Positions 52,156-60,895 of a DNA stretch of 64,000 nucleotides are shown here, piece by piece (position 1 is the first letter of the stretch; each line of letters begins with the position of its first letter). The position numbers were made by a program, and so were the translations under genes. Under the pieces are notes generated by a model. That model saw only the letters and a list, made by a program, of their open reading frames with translations, had not been told where the DNA came from and did not search any database. Origin of the DNA: Chitinophaga rhizosphaerae (GTDB lineage: Bacteria > Bacteroidota > Bacteroidia > Chitinophagales > Chitinophagaceae); assembly GCF_003958645.1 (NCBI RefSeq), contig NZ_RXLO01000009.1:124001-188000 (forward strand). Direction: 5' to 3'.

Positions 52156-53448
52156 TTATTTTTTCATCAGCGCCTCGATCTCGTCGGCCGTGACGGGGAT
52201 ATTTTTCATAAGGTCCACATTCCCGGAAGATTTCACCCAGATATTATTCTCGATGCGGACGCCCATCTTTTCTTCCTCAATATAGATGCCCGGTTCCACC
52301 GTCAGCACCGCCCCATCGGGGATCGGCTGGTGGAACGAAGGCCCGAGGTCGTGCACGTCCACGCCGAGGTGGTGGGAAATGCCATGGTACAGGTATTTGC
52401 GGTACGCAGGCGTTTCTGGGTCCTCGTTTTTAATGTCGGATTCCGTCAGCAGCCCCAGTTTCACGAACTGTTTGCCCGCTTCCACACCCACCTGCTGATG
52501 ATAATCTGCGATGGCAATGCCTGGTTTGAGCAAGCCTTTCGCGAAATTGTGCAGGTGCAGGCAGGCATCGTACACCTCGCGCTGGCGGGGCGTGAATTTG
52601 CCGTTCACCGGTACGGTGCGCGTCAGGTCGGCATTGTAACCGCCGTAAGCTGCACCGAAGTCCATAAGGACCAGCTCGCCGTCTTTACATTCCTGGTTGT
52701 TGGATATGTAGTGCAGCGTGCGGGCGCGGTCGCCCGAAGCGATGATAGACCCGTAAGCCTCTCCCGTGGCGCGATTGCGCAGGAATTCGTGCCAGATTTC
52801 TGCATGTATTTCATGTTCGAACACACCCGGCCGGATGAACCCGAGCAGGCGGCGGAACGTCTTTTCCGTGATATCGATCGCCGTCTGGATCACCCCGATT
52901 TCGGCTTCGGTTTTCACCGAACGGAGCTCTTTCAGCAGGGGTGCGGCGCGAAGGAAGTTGTGAAGGGGATAGCGGGTACGGAGCTCCTGGGCGTAGCGGT
53001 AGTCGCGAACGGGCACCAGGTTGGCCTTACGGTTGTTTTCGTTGGAATTGAGGTAAATATTGATGGCATCGTGGATCCAGGGCTGGAGGAGGCCGTCGAG
53101 GACGTCGAGCCAGACGATGGTTTTGATGCCGGAAATGGCGGTGGCTTCTTCGCGGCGGAGGCGATGGCCGTCCCATTTCTCCTTCAGCTCGTTCGGGCGT
53201 ACCAGCACGAGCACTTCGCGGTACTTGGGGTCCGGGTTGTCGGGGAAAAGCACCAGCATGGTGTCTTCCTGGTCAATCCCTGTAAGCCAGTACAGGTCTG
53301 CGTTTTGCTTGAAGGGATGAAGGGCGTCGCCGTTGGAAGGCAGTTCGTCGTTCGAATTAAAGATGGCAATGGAGCCGGGTTGCATTTTTGCCGTAAAACG
53401 GTTGCGGTTCTTAATGAAGATCTGAGGATCCAGTGGCAAATATTTCAT
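52156..53448 (-). CDS. Xaa-Pro aminopeptidase (M24B)
   Basis: 430 residues, cytosolic. An N-terminal creatinase-like domain (DLYWLTGIDQEDTMLVLF) is followed by the pita-bread M24 domain with the dinuclear metal ligands: DFGAAYGGYNADLTRTV (two Asp), GISHHLGVDVHD (His), VEPGIYIEEE (Glu) and GVRIENNI (Glu). It removes N-terminal residues preceding proline. The gene has a strong promoter and a terminator of its own and is monocistronic. Confidence 0.95.
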   Translation of the reverse strand: MKYLPLDPQIFIKNRNRFTAKMQPGSIAIFNSNDELPSNGDALHPFKQNADLYWLTGIDQEDTMLVLFPDNPDPKYREVLVLVRPNELKEKWDGHRLRREEATAISGIKTIVWLDVLDGLLQPWIHDAINIYLNSNENNRKANLVPVRDYRYAQELRTRYPLHNFLRAAPLLKELRSVKTEAEIGVIQTAIDITEKTFRRLLGFIRPGVFEHEIHAEIWHEFLRNRATGEAYGSIIASGDRARTLHYISNNQECKDGELVLMDFGAAYGGYNADLTRTVPVNGKFTPRQREVYDACLHLHNFAKGLLKPGIAIADYHQQVGVEAGKQFVKLGLLTESDIKNEDPETPAYRKYLYHGISHHLGVDVHDLGPSFHQPIPDGAVLTVEPGIYIEEEKMGVRIENNIWVKSSGNVDLMKNIPVTADEIEALMKK

Positions 53449-53486
53449 TTGATGAGTCTTTTTACTGCTGAGCTTGCTTTGGACGT

Positions 53487-53516
53487 CAAACTTACCGGAA
53501 AATCAGTTACCCGCAA
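53487..53516 (-). promoter_or_regulatory. Promoter of the M24 peptidase gene
   Basis: TTG (53516-53514), a 19-base spacer, then TAAGTTTG (53494-53487) on the minus strand. This is a full match to the Bacteroidota consensus, 38 bases ahead of the ATG. Confidence 0.75.
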
Positions 53517-53718
53517 AACAACCATATGCAGACCGGTACGGTATTCCCCGAAACTGGTAGATTATTCACCTTGAATTTATTATGGGGCTAATTTGATTTT
53601 CGGGCAAATTGAAATCGGTAGAAATGAATATTTTCTAAAAACAGGCCCTAAAAAGTAGATTTTTTAATAAAAATATTCGTTGCAACACCCATCAAATTTA
53701 ACGTTATCAAAAAAACCA

Positions 53719-53726
53719 TAGTTTTG
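53719..53726 (+). promoter_or_regulatory. pckA promoter -7 element
   Basis: TAGTTTTG, an exact TAnnTTTG match 26 bases before the pckA ATG. No clear -33 TTG at the right spacing. Confidence 0.5.
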
Positions 53727-53752
53727 CCATTACACCAAAACAATCTTTCTTT

Positions 53753-55357
53753 ATGCAAATCAGCAGTGTAAGGGATACACTCAGAGAATTGAGGGAACTG
53801 GGCATAGAGAACGTCGCCGATGTACATTACCAACTCTCCCCGGAGGAGCTGACGTCGCAGACGTTGCAGCGTTCCGAAGGCTGCCTGAGCAGTACCGGGG
53901 CGTTAGTCGTCAACACAGGCGAGTTCACAGGCCGTTCTCCGAAGGACAAGTTCATCGTGAAAGACGAGTTAACTGCCGACACCGTCAACTGGAACGACTT
54001 TAACCAGCCATTTTCTGCTGACAACTTTGAGAAACTGTACCGGAAGATCACCCGCTATTTCACTGGCAAACCCGTTTGGGTGCGCGACTGTATGGCTTGC
54101 GCCGACCCGGCGTACCGCCTGAACATCCGCGTCATCACGGAATCGCCGTGGAGCAATCTTTTCGCTTATAATATGTTCCTGCGCCCTTCGGAAGAGGAGC
54201 TGGAACACATCGAACCGGACTGGACGGTAATCCAGGCCCCGGGGCTGCATGCCGATCCGGCTACCGACGGTACGCGGCAGCATAACTTCTCCGTCGTGAG
54301 CTTCAGCCGCAAATTGATCCTGATCGGCGGTTCGGCTTATACCGGCGAAATCAAGAAAGGCGTGTTCACCATCCTGAACTACCTGCTCCCCCATGCCCGT
54401 AAGGTATTGAGCATGCACTGTTCTGCCAACCAGGGCTCCGGCGGCGATACGGCTGTTTTCTTCGGGCTCAGCGGTACCGGCAAAACCACCCTCAGCGCAG
54501 ATCCGCAACGCAAACTCATCGGCGACGATGAACATGGCTGGACGGACAATGGCGTTTTCAACTTCGAAGGGGGGTGTTATGCCAAAACCATCGACCTGAG
54601 TGCGGAAAAAGAGCCGGCCATTTTTAATGCCATCCGCGAAGGCGCCCTGTTGGAGAACATTTCGTTCTTCCCCGGCACCAACGAAGTGAATTATGCTGAC
54701 GGGCATATCACGGAAAACACCCGTGTGAGCTACCCCCTTTCTTACATTGCCAATGCGAAGGAGCCCTCCGTCGGGGGCATTCCCAAGAATATTTTCTTCC
54801 TCACCTGCGATGCTTACGGCGTATTGCCACCCATTTCGCGGCTTACGCCCGGCCAGGCCATGTACCAGTTCATTTCCGGGTACACCGCCAAAGTTGCAGG
54901 CACGGAAACTGGCATCACGGAACCTAAATCCACTTTCAGCGCATGTTTCGGTGCGCCTTTCCTCCCCCTGCACCCTGCCCGTTACGCACAGATGCTGGGC
55001 GAAAAGATGCGCGAGCACGACGTGAACGTCTGGATGATCAACACCGGCTGGACCGGCGGGCCTTTTGGCACGGGGAACCGTATTAAGCTGTCGTACACCC
55101 GCGCCATGATCACGGCCGCCCTGAACGGCACGCTCGACAAGGCCGCTTACAAGACCTATGGCGAGTTCAAGCTGGCGATCCCGGAATCCGTTCCCGGCGT
55201 TCCGGACGAGTTGCTCGAACCGCGCAACACCTGGGCCGACCCCGCTGCGTATGACGCCAAGGCCGCCGACCTTGCCGCCCAATTTGTAAAAAACTTCGAA
55301 AAATACGCCGCGAAGGCCGATCCCGAGATCCTCGCCGCCGCGCCGACAACCCGCTGA
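53753..55357 (+). CDS. pckA: Phosphoenolpyruvate carboxykinase (ATP)
   Basis: 534 residues, full length. It interconverts oxaloacetate and PEP with ATP, in gluconeogenesis. The kinase-1a loop GLSGTGKTTLS lies near residues 237-247, followed by GDDEHGW and GGCYAKTIDL, and the substrate-site GRSPKDKFIV and NTGWTGGPFG motifs are intact. The gene is followed by a strong terminator and has its own promoter. It is unlinked to its usual metabolic partners here. Confidence 0.97.
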   Translation: MQISSVRDTLRELRELGIENVADVHYQLSPEELTSQTLQRSEGCLSSTGALVVNTGEFTGRSPKDKFIVKDELTADTVNWNDFNQPFSADNFEKLYRKITRYFTGKPVWVRDCMACADPAYRLNIRVITESPWSNLFAYNMFLRPSEEELEHIEPDWTVIQAPGLHADPATDGTRQHNFSVVSFSRKLILIGGSAYTGEIKKGVFTILNYLLPHARKVLSMHCSANQGSGGDTAVFFGLSGTGKTTLSADPQRKLIGDDEHGWTDNGVFNFEGGCYAKTIDLSAEKEPAIFNAIREGALLENISFFPGTNEVNYADGHITENTRVSYPLSYIANAKEPSVGGIPKNIFFLTCDAYGVLPPISRLTPGQAMYQFISGYTAKVAGTETGITEPKSTFSACFGAPFLPLHPARYAQMLGEKMREHDVNVWMINTGWTGGPFGTGNRIKLSYTRAMITAALNGTLDKAAYKTYGEFKLAIPESVPGVPDELLEPRNTWADPAAYDAKAADLAAQFVKNFEKYAAKADPEILAAAPTTR

Positions 55358-55413
55358 TCCACCGTTTTGCCTTTATAATTATAAATTCCTACGTTCATTT
55401 ATCAATTTGGTTG

Positions 55414-55442
55414 AGGGGCTGCCAGGCTAGGCAGCCCCTTTC
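55414..55442 (+). terminator. Rho-independent terminator of pckA
   Basis: A perfect 10-bp stem (AGGGGCTGCC with GGCAGCCCCT, loop AGGCTA) followed by TTTCG. It lies 57 bases after the pckA stop. Confidence 0.85.
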
Positions 55443-55461
55443 GTTTATCCGCCATTTTCCG

Positions 55462-55469
55462 TACCTTTG
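55462..55469 (+). promoter_or_regulatory. folD promoter -7 element next to the start codon
   Basis: TACCTTTG, exact TAnnTTTG match, ending three bases before the ATG at 55473. The expected start of transcription falls at or just inside the coding region's first bases, suggesting a leaderless mRNA. Confidence 0.6.
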
Positions 55470-55472
55470 CGC

Positions 55473-56360
55473 ATGCAAATTTTAGACGGTAAACTCACCT
55501 CACAGGCAATTAAGGACCAGCTGGCCGAACAAACGACCGCATTAAAGGCCCTTGGCAAAAAAGCGCCTCACCTCGCAGCCATCCTCGTCGGAAACGATGG
55601 CGCCAGCGAAACCTACGTGGCCTCCAAAGTGAAATCCTGCGCGGAAATCGGGTACAACTCCACCCTCCTGCGCTTTGAAGACACCATCTCCGAAAAGCAC
55701 CTGCTCGATCATATCATCATGCTGAACGAAAACCCCGATATCGACGGGATCCTCGTACAGCTTCCCCTGCCCAAACACATCAATGAAGAACTGGTGATCA
55801 ACACCATCGATCCCAGCAAGGATGTGGACGGCTTCCATCCCATGAACGTAGGCAAAATGGTGAGCGGCCTCCCCGCTTTCCTGCCCGCTACCCCTTATGG
55901 GATCATGCTGATGCTGGAACATTACAACATCGAGACGAAAGGCAAGCACGCTGTGGTGATCGGCCGCAGCCACATCGTGGGCACACCGGTTAGCATTCTG
56001 CTGAGCCGCAACAGCAATCCCGGCAACTGCACCGTTACGCTTTGCCATTCCCACACCAAAAACCTCCGTGACATCTGCCTGCAGGCAGACATTATCGTTG
56101 CCGCGGTAGGCCGCCCTCAATTCGTGACGGGCGACATGGTGAAAGAAGGCGCTGTGGTAGTGGACGTGGGCATCCACCGCCTCCCGGACGAAACCAAGAA
56201 AAGCGGTTTCCGGCTCGTTGGCGACGTGAAATTCGACGAAGTGGCACCCAAAGCCAGCTTCATCACCCCGGTTCCAGGAGGTGTAGGTCCCATGACGATC
56301 GCTGCCCTGCTGAAAAACACCTACCAGGCGGCAATCGGCCAGAAAGGCAACCAGAACTGA
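55473..56360 (+). CDS. folD: Methylenetetrahydrofolate dehydrogenase/cyclohydrolase
   Basis: 295 residues from the ATG at 55473; the family start (MQILDGK) confirms it. A bifunctional enzyme of one-carbon metabolism that interconverts 5,10-methylene- and 10-formyl-THF. The substrate motif is ASETYVASKVKSC (with the catalytic Lys), followed by GILVQLPLPKHI, the NADP-binding VIGRSHIVGTPVSILL and the PGGVGPMTIA C-terminus. It is followed by a hairpin that may end its transcript. Confidence 0.97.
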   Translation: MQILDGKLTSQAIKDQLAEQTTALKALGKKAPHLAAILVGNDGASETYVASKVKSCAEIGYNSTLLRFEDTISEKHLLDHIIMLNENPDIDGILVQLPLPKHINEELVINTIDPSKDVDGFHPMNVGKMVSGLPAFLPATPYGIMLMLEHYNIETKGKHAVVIGRSHIVGTPVSILLSRNSNPGNCTVTLCHSHTKNLRDICLQADIIVAAVGRPQFVTGDMVKEGAVVVDVGIHRLPDETKKSGFRLVGDVKFDEVAPKASFITPVPGGVGPMTIAALLKNTYQAAIGQKGNQN

Positions 56361-56402
56361 TCCTGCAATCCAGCTTTCACAGGCTGGATGCAAACATACT
56401 AT

Positions 56403-56439
56403 CAGCCCATGCCCCGCGAAAAGCGGGTCCATGGGCTGA
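56403..56439 (+). terminator. Hairpin downstream of folD
   Basis: CAGCCCATG pairs with CATGGGCTG, with an inner CCGC/GCGG stem and a GAAAA-like loop. The T tract after it is weak (ATCTTTA), so this is a possible terminator. Confidence 0.5.
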
Positions 56440-56517
56440 ATCTTTAACAACCGATCCGCAAATGCGGCACCGAACCACCATCCGGGCCGGCGAGGGCCGC
56501 GGCAACGCAGATTGACG

Positions 56518-56525
56518 TACCTTTA
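56518..56525 (+). promoter_or_regulatory. queE -7 element next to the start codon
   Basis: TACCTTTA, one mismatch from TAnnTTTG, ending four bases before the queE ATG at 56530. Same arrangement as folD and the glycosyltransferase. Confidence 0.45.
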
Positions 56526-56529
56526 CACC

Positions 56530-57153
56530 ATGACAACAGCGACGCTCTATACAACAACCGTATTGCCCGTGATGGAATCTTTCTACACCATCCAGGGGGA
56601 AGGATTTCACCAGGGAAAAGCGGCCTACTTCATCCGGCTCGGCGGATGCGACGTGGGTTGCGTATGGTGCGATGTTAAGGAAAGCTGGGATGCCGATAAG
56701 CATCCAAAGCGCCCCATCGGAGAGATCGTAGCGGAAGCCGCCGCCCAACCCGGTCGGATCGCCGTAATTACCGGCGGCGAACCCCTGATGCATGATCTCC
56801 AGGCTTTAACAAGTGCGCTGCAGGCCGAGGGGTTCCGCACACATATGGAAACGTCCGGCTCCTCGCCCTTAAGCGGACAATGGGACTGGATCACCCTTTC
56901 CCCCAAGAAATTCAAAGCCCCCCTCCCCGAAATCTGTGCCGTAGCCCACGAGCTGAAGATCGTGATCTACAATAAATCCGACTTCGCATGGGCAGAACAA
57001 TACGCCACACTGGCAGGCCCCCACTGCAAACTATACCTGCAACCGGAATGGAGCAAAGCCAGCCAGATGACGCCATTGATCATTGAATACGTCAAGTCGA
57101 ACCCCCAATGGCAGATTTCGCTACAGATTCATAAGTATCTCAATGTTCCGTAG
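56530..57153 (+). CDS. queE: 7-carboxy-7-deazaguanine synthase
   Basis: 207 residues from the ATG at 56530. A radical SAM enzyme that converts 6-carboxytetrahydropterin to 7-carboxy-7-deazaguanine on the route to queuosine. The cluster motif is GGCDVGCVWCDVKESW (CxxxCxxC). FYTIQGEGFHQGKAAYFIRL is the family N-terminus, and VITGGEPLMHD and ETSGSSPL follow. The start avoids an upstream ATG at 56512 that lies before the promoter. Together with tgt this indicates a Q-modification pathway. queC and queD are not in the window. Confidence 0.95.
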   Translation: MTTATLYTTTVLPVMESFYTIQGEGFHQGKAAYFIRLGGCDVGCVWCDVKESWDADKHPKRPIGEIVAEAAAQPGRIAVITGGEPLMHDLQALTSALQAEGFRTHMETSGSSPLSGQWDWITLSPKKFKAPLPEICAVAHELKIVIYNKSDFAWAEQYATLAGPHCKLYLQPEWSKASQMTPLIIEYVKSNPQWQISLQIHKYLNVP

Positions 57154-58096
57154 GATACGTAGTTAATTTCCGCCTTAACTGATCTTATTACTTTCAGGGG
57201 GGTATCCTTCTGTTCATTAATTGGTGAATAAATATCCTTTATTGGGTGAATAATTACTCCTTGCTTGCAATACAATGCTTCCATGGCGTGAATAAGGACT
57301 CCTCGCTAATATTCATACTACTTCCAAGTGAATCAATAAGTACCCTGCGTTTCCAGGCACACGCCTTCCAATGGACGGAATAAACATCCCGCTTAGGGTT
57401 ACACAACATCCAATGCAGTAAATACCACCCCGTTGGCAGGCTCACGCCTTCCTATGAACGGAATAAGTATCCCGCTTAGGGTTACACAACATCCCATGCA
57501 GTAAATATCCGCGTTGGCAGGCACACGCCTTCCTATGAACGGAATAAACATCTCGCTTAGGGTTACACAACATCCAATGGAATAAATACCACCCCGTTGG
57601 CAGGAATACTCCTTCCTATGAACGGAATAATCATCTCGCTTAGGGTTACACAACATCCAATGCAGTAAATACCACCTCGTTGGCAGGCACACGCCTTCCA
57701 ATGGACGGAATAAGCGTCCTGCTTAGGGCTATACAACATCCAATGCAGTAAATACCACCCCGTTGGTAGGCACACTCCTTCGTATGGACGGAATAAACAT
57801 CCCGCTTAGGGTTACACAACATCCAATGCAGTAAATATCCGCATTGGCAGGCACACCTCTTCCAAAGGAGTAGCTTTGTACCCCTCGTTAACAGTCGCAC
57901 TTCCTCCAGTCGATAATCCGTAAAGCAGGAACCAACGCCATTGAAGTTTACCCACAACAACTTAGAAATACGAAATAAACTGATATTCACCGTTAATTTG
58001 GCGGAGGATGGAACAGCTTTGTCACATCCCGGTTATTAGTCAATCCGCTTCGTATAATCATAAACCTTCATTTTTTTCGTTATTTAGTGGTCGACT
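57154..58096. other. Long intergenic region holding a tandem repeat array
   Basis: 943 bases, AT-rich, with no convincing gene. Its middle is the 81/83-bp array listed separately. Left of it (57215-57345) are degenerate copies of the same core. Right of it (57875-58096) nothing recognisable was seen apart from the leader of the OmpA gene. Confidence 0.75.
57348..57872. repeat. Tandem repeat array, about six 81/83-bp units
   Basis: Units begin with CGTTGGCAGG at 57431, 57512, 57595, 57678 and 57761, with partial copies before and after (to 57842). Spacings are 81, 83, 83, 83 and 81. Each unit is two related halves of about 42 and 41 bp sharing a CCAATG...GAATAAAC-like core. An inverted repeat TTGGCAGGC ACAC GCCTTCCAA lies at the unit junction. 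Minus-strand frames are open across it, but the length is not a multiple of three and the reading frame rotates, so it is probably not coding. Confidence 0.9.
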
Positions 58097-59971
58097 ATGA
58101 AAAAACTCCTGTTCTGCTGCTGCCTTGTGAGCATGCATGCGTTCGCACAAAAAACGGACAAGGCCACCAGGAAAGCCATGGAATTGCTCGAATCTTCCAT
58201 GACAGCCATGCGGTCTTACCAATACCCGGAAGCCATCCGCTACCTGCAGGAAGCTATACGGGTTAAACCTACTTTCCCTGATGCATACGGACAAATGGCG
58301 CTCACCTACCTTGCCATGAAACAATATTCCGATGCAGAACAGGCGTTTCTAAAACTGGGTGAGCTGGATTCCTCCGGCCTGCGCTCTGTCTCACCTTCCT
58401 ACGCCAAAGCCATGGCCGGGAATGGAAAATTCCCAGAAGCACTGGCCCTCCTCACCATATACGAATCCACCGCCAAAAACATATCCCCCCGGACCCGGCA
58501 ACTGAAAAAAGACATGGAATTCGCCGTAACGACGAAACCCGTCCCCTTTAAACCGCTAAACCTCGGCGAATCCGTGAACACCGCTGATCCGGAATACTTC
58601 CCTTCCCCCACGATCGATGGGAAAACGCTCGTTTTCACCCGTCGCGTAGGCGGGAGGAATGAAGATTTCTTCATCGCCGGGAACGATAGCCTCCAATGGA
58701 CGCACACCCGAGACATGGGCGAACCGGTGAACACCGCATTCAACGAAGGCGCACAAAACATCTCACAGGACGGCGCAATGCTCGTGTACACCGGCTGTGA
58801 CTTCCCCACAGGCCGCGGCTCCTGCGACATCTATTTCTCCCTCCGCACGGAAGACGGAGGCTGGACGCAACCCAAAAACATCGGCCCCGCCATCAACACC
58901 GAAGCCTGGGAATCACAGCCCTGCCTTTCGCCTGACAAGCAAACGCTCTATTTCGTCCGCGCCACACCCGACGCGGGTTCCGATATCTTTTTCAGTACCC
59001 GAAACGCCGAAGGACGCTGGTCGCCCGCCGAGCGCCTGGGACCTTACATCAATACCAAAGGCCGCGAAACCACGCCTTATCTGCATGCCGACGGACAAAC
59101 GCTCTTTTTCGCGTCTGACGGGCATCCCGGATTTGGGGGGCTCGACCTCTTCTATTGCCGGAAACAGGCAGACGGATCCTGGGGAACACCCGTTAACCTG
59201 GGCTATCCCATCAACACGATCGAAGAAGAAGGAAGCCTGACGGTAGCCGCCGACGGCCGCACCGCTTATTTCGCTTCCGACCGCAGCGACTCCCGCGGGG
59301 CGCTCGACATCTATAGCTTCGAACTGTATCCCGAGGCGCGCCCGTTACCGACGCTTTATATCCGCGGATACGTGTATGATGCCAAGACCCAGGCACGTCT
59401 CCCGGCGGAATTGGACCTTATCGACCTATCGAACCGCCAACCCGTAGCTACCATCCAAAGCAATCAAAACGGCGATTACCTCGTTCCCCTGCCAACCGGG
59501 AAAGATTACGCCTTTAACGTCAACCGGAAAGGATACCTCTTCTACTCAGACAATTTTTCACTGACGGGTAACCTCGACGGCAAGCCCTTCGAAAAAAATA
59601 TTCCCCTGACGCCGATCGAAGCGAATGCTACGCTCGTGCTTAGAAACATTTTTTTTCCCACCAACCAGTTCGTGCTGGAACCCGCTTCTGCCGCCGAACT
59701 GGATAAACTCGTTGAATTCCTCCGCGAAAACGCGACCTTGCAGGTCGAAATCAGCGGGCACACCGATAATGTCGGCAGCGATGCCGCCAACCTGCTGCTT
59801 TCCCAGAATCGCGCGAAATCAGTGGTCGACTACCTGGCGCAACATGGCATAGCAGCCACCAGGCTGAAAGCCAAAGGTTATGGCGAAACGAAGCCTTTGG
59901 AAAGCAACGACACCGATGCAGGACGCGCACAAAACAGAAGAACAGAACTCAAAATCATCAGCCTACAGTAA
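58097..59971 (+). CDS. OmpA-family protein with TPR, PD40 and carboxypeptidase-like domains (PorE-like)
   Basis: 624 residues. A signal peptide (LLFCCCLVSMHAFAQ), TPR repeats (about 25-140), a PD40/WD40-like propeller with repeated FPSPTIDGKTLVFTR, QPCLSPDKQTLYFVR and FFASDGHPGFGGLDLFY blades (about 160-415), a CarboxypepD_reg-like domain (about 425-500), and an OmpA C-terminal domain (about 515-624, IFFPTNQFVLEP, then EISGHTDNVGSDAANLLLS) that binds peptidoglycan. This order is that of PorE, a T9SS component. A PorE role is likely but not proven, as paralogues are many in this phylum. Its start lies 943 bases after queE. Confidence 0.87.
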   Translation: MKKLLFCCCLVSMHAFAQKTDKATRKAMELLESSMTAMRSYQYPEAIRYLQEAIRVKPTFPDAYGQMALTYLAMKQYSDAEQAFLKLGELDSSGLRSVSPSYAKAMAGNGKFPEALALLTIYESTAKNISPRTRQLKKDMEFAVTTKPVPFKPLNLGESVNTADPEYFPSPTIDGKTLVFTRRVGGRNEDFFIAGNDSLQWTHTRDMGEPVNTAFNEGAQNISQDGAMLVYTGCDFPTGRGSCDIYFSLRTEDGGWTQPKNIGPAINTEAWESQPCLSPDKQTLYFVRATPDAGSDIFFSTRNAEGRWSPAERLGPYINTKGRETTPYLHADGQTLFFASDGHPGFGGLDLFYCRKQADGSWGTPVNLGYPINTIEEEGSLTVAADGRTAYFASDRSDSRGALDIYSFELYPEARPLPTLYIRGYVYDAKTQARLPAELDLIDLSNRQPVATIQSNQNGDYLVPLPTGKDYAFNVNRKGYLFYSDNFSLTGNLDGKPFEKNIPLTPIEANATLVLRNIFFPTNQFVLEPASAAELDKLVEFLRENATLQVEISGHTDNVGSDAANLLLSQNRAKSVVDYLAQHGIAATRLKAKGYGETKPLESNDTDAGRAQNRRTELKIISLQ

Positions 59972-59978
59972 TTATTAC

Positions 59979-60440
59979 ATGGAAATACTTTTCCCGCTCG
60001 CACAAGCCGATGTGCTACTCCCTTTGCTGGAACGACTCGCTCCCGACACGCAACCGCGCTGGGGAAGCATGAACGCTCAGCGAATGATAGAACACCTGGA
60101 TGTAATCCTACAGTTTTCCATCAGCGACAAACCAGCCCCCGTCGTTACTCCGGAAGAAAAACTGCCGCATTTACTGCAATGGCTGCGGACAGACAAACCG
60201 CTGTCGCGCGGAATAGGCAGCCCTGCCGCTAACGAGGGGCCATTGTTGCACCCGGATTTATTGACGGCTACAAACCACCTGCTCACGTCATTACAGGAAT
60301 TTTTCCGGCATTATTCGGAAAACCCTTCGCACCAGGCGATCCATGTCTTCTTCGGACCGATCGGGTATGAGGATTGGCAGCGTTTCCATCAGAAACACTT
60401 CCGGCACCACTTCACCCAATTCGGTTTGCTGGACGAATGA
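59979..60440 (+). CDS. DUF1569/DinB-like protein
   Basis: 153 residues from the ATG at 59979, eight bases after the OmpA stop; the frame continues upstream but that part overlaps the OmpA gene. The short helical bundle has WGSMNAQRMIEHLD (His metal ligand), HPDLLTATNHLLT and a C-terminal GYEDWQRFHQKHFRHHFTQFG motif, the DUF1569 hallmark within the DinB superfamily. Its function is unknown. It is probably co-transcribed with the OmpA gene and ends at a terminator. Confidence 0.8.
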   Translation: MEILFPLAQADVLLPLLERLAPDTQPRWGSMNAQRMIEHLDVILQFSISDKPAPVVTPEEKLPHLLQWLRTDKPLSRGIGSPAANEGPLLHPDLLTATNHLLTSLQEFFRHYSENPSHQAIHVFFGPIGYEDWQRFHQKHFRHHFTQFGLLDE

Positions 60441-60895
60441 TACTTAAACCGGCGGCTATCAACGAGCCGCCTTTTTTCATGCAAGCAGCCGTATGAATAC
60501 GCTCACGAGATATCCATCCAGCGCTACACACACCGGTTTACATCTGGCTTTCACCCAAAATAGCTGAAGCAATCGATACCGACCTGCAATGGGCCTCAGA
60601 TGATGACGCTATACTGCGTTCACCATCATGCGAAACCACATACTGGCAAGTTCGAGACCCTGTACTTCAGAAAAATTGAGATGGCTGAAAGTCAGTAACC
60701 TACCCATGGGCCTCCAAGGATGCCGCCTTTCCGCGATTCATCTATATTCGAAACCACCATGTGCATGCACTATCAATTATCAGCCTTCACACGTAATATC
60801 AGTCCCAATTTCAAATACGTACCCCAGGTTAACAAACCGGGCTAACAATCAGCCGTACGTATCTCTCCTGTATAGTTTTTTTTATAACACCACAA
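60441..60895. other. AT-rich intergenic region without a convincing gene
   Basis: 455 bases. It holds the terminator of the upstream gene (60451-60477) and then low-complexity AT-rich sequence. An open frame at 60628-60996 has no family features and overlaps the acid phosphatase gene, so it is not called. Confidence 0.6.
60451..60477 (+). terminator. Rho-independent terminator of the OmpA-DUF1569 unit
   Basis: A perfect 7-bp stem (GGCGGCT with AGCCGCC, loop ATCAACG) followed by TTTTTT. It lies 10 bases past the DUF1569 stop. Confidence 0.85.

Larger units (their letters stand above)
53449..53752. other. Divergent intergenic region between M24 peptidase and pckA
   Basis: An AT-rich gap of 304 bases, no coding sequence. 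It holds both promoters, listed separately, plus a short dyad (AATTTG and CAAATT, 53590-53610) that could be a regulator site. Confidence 0.6.

Noticed and set aside
57348..57872. CRISPR array
   Set aside because: Units are 81/83 bp and directly adjacent with no unique spacers, and no cas gene is present.
57254..57990. Cys-rich minus-strand open frames across the tandem array
   Set aside because: Unit lengths of 81/83 bp rotate the frame, so the same motifs recur in different frames; no start signal and no sign of a conserved protein. Treated as a noncoding repeat.
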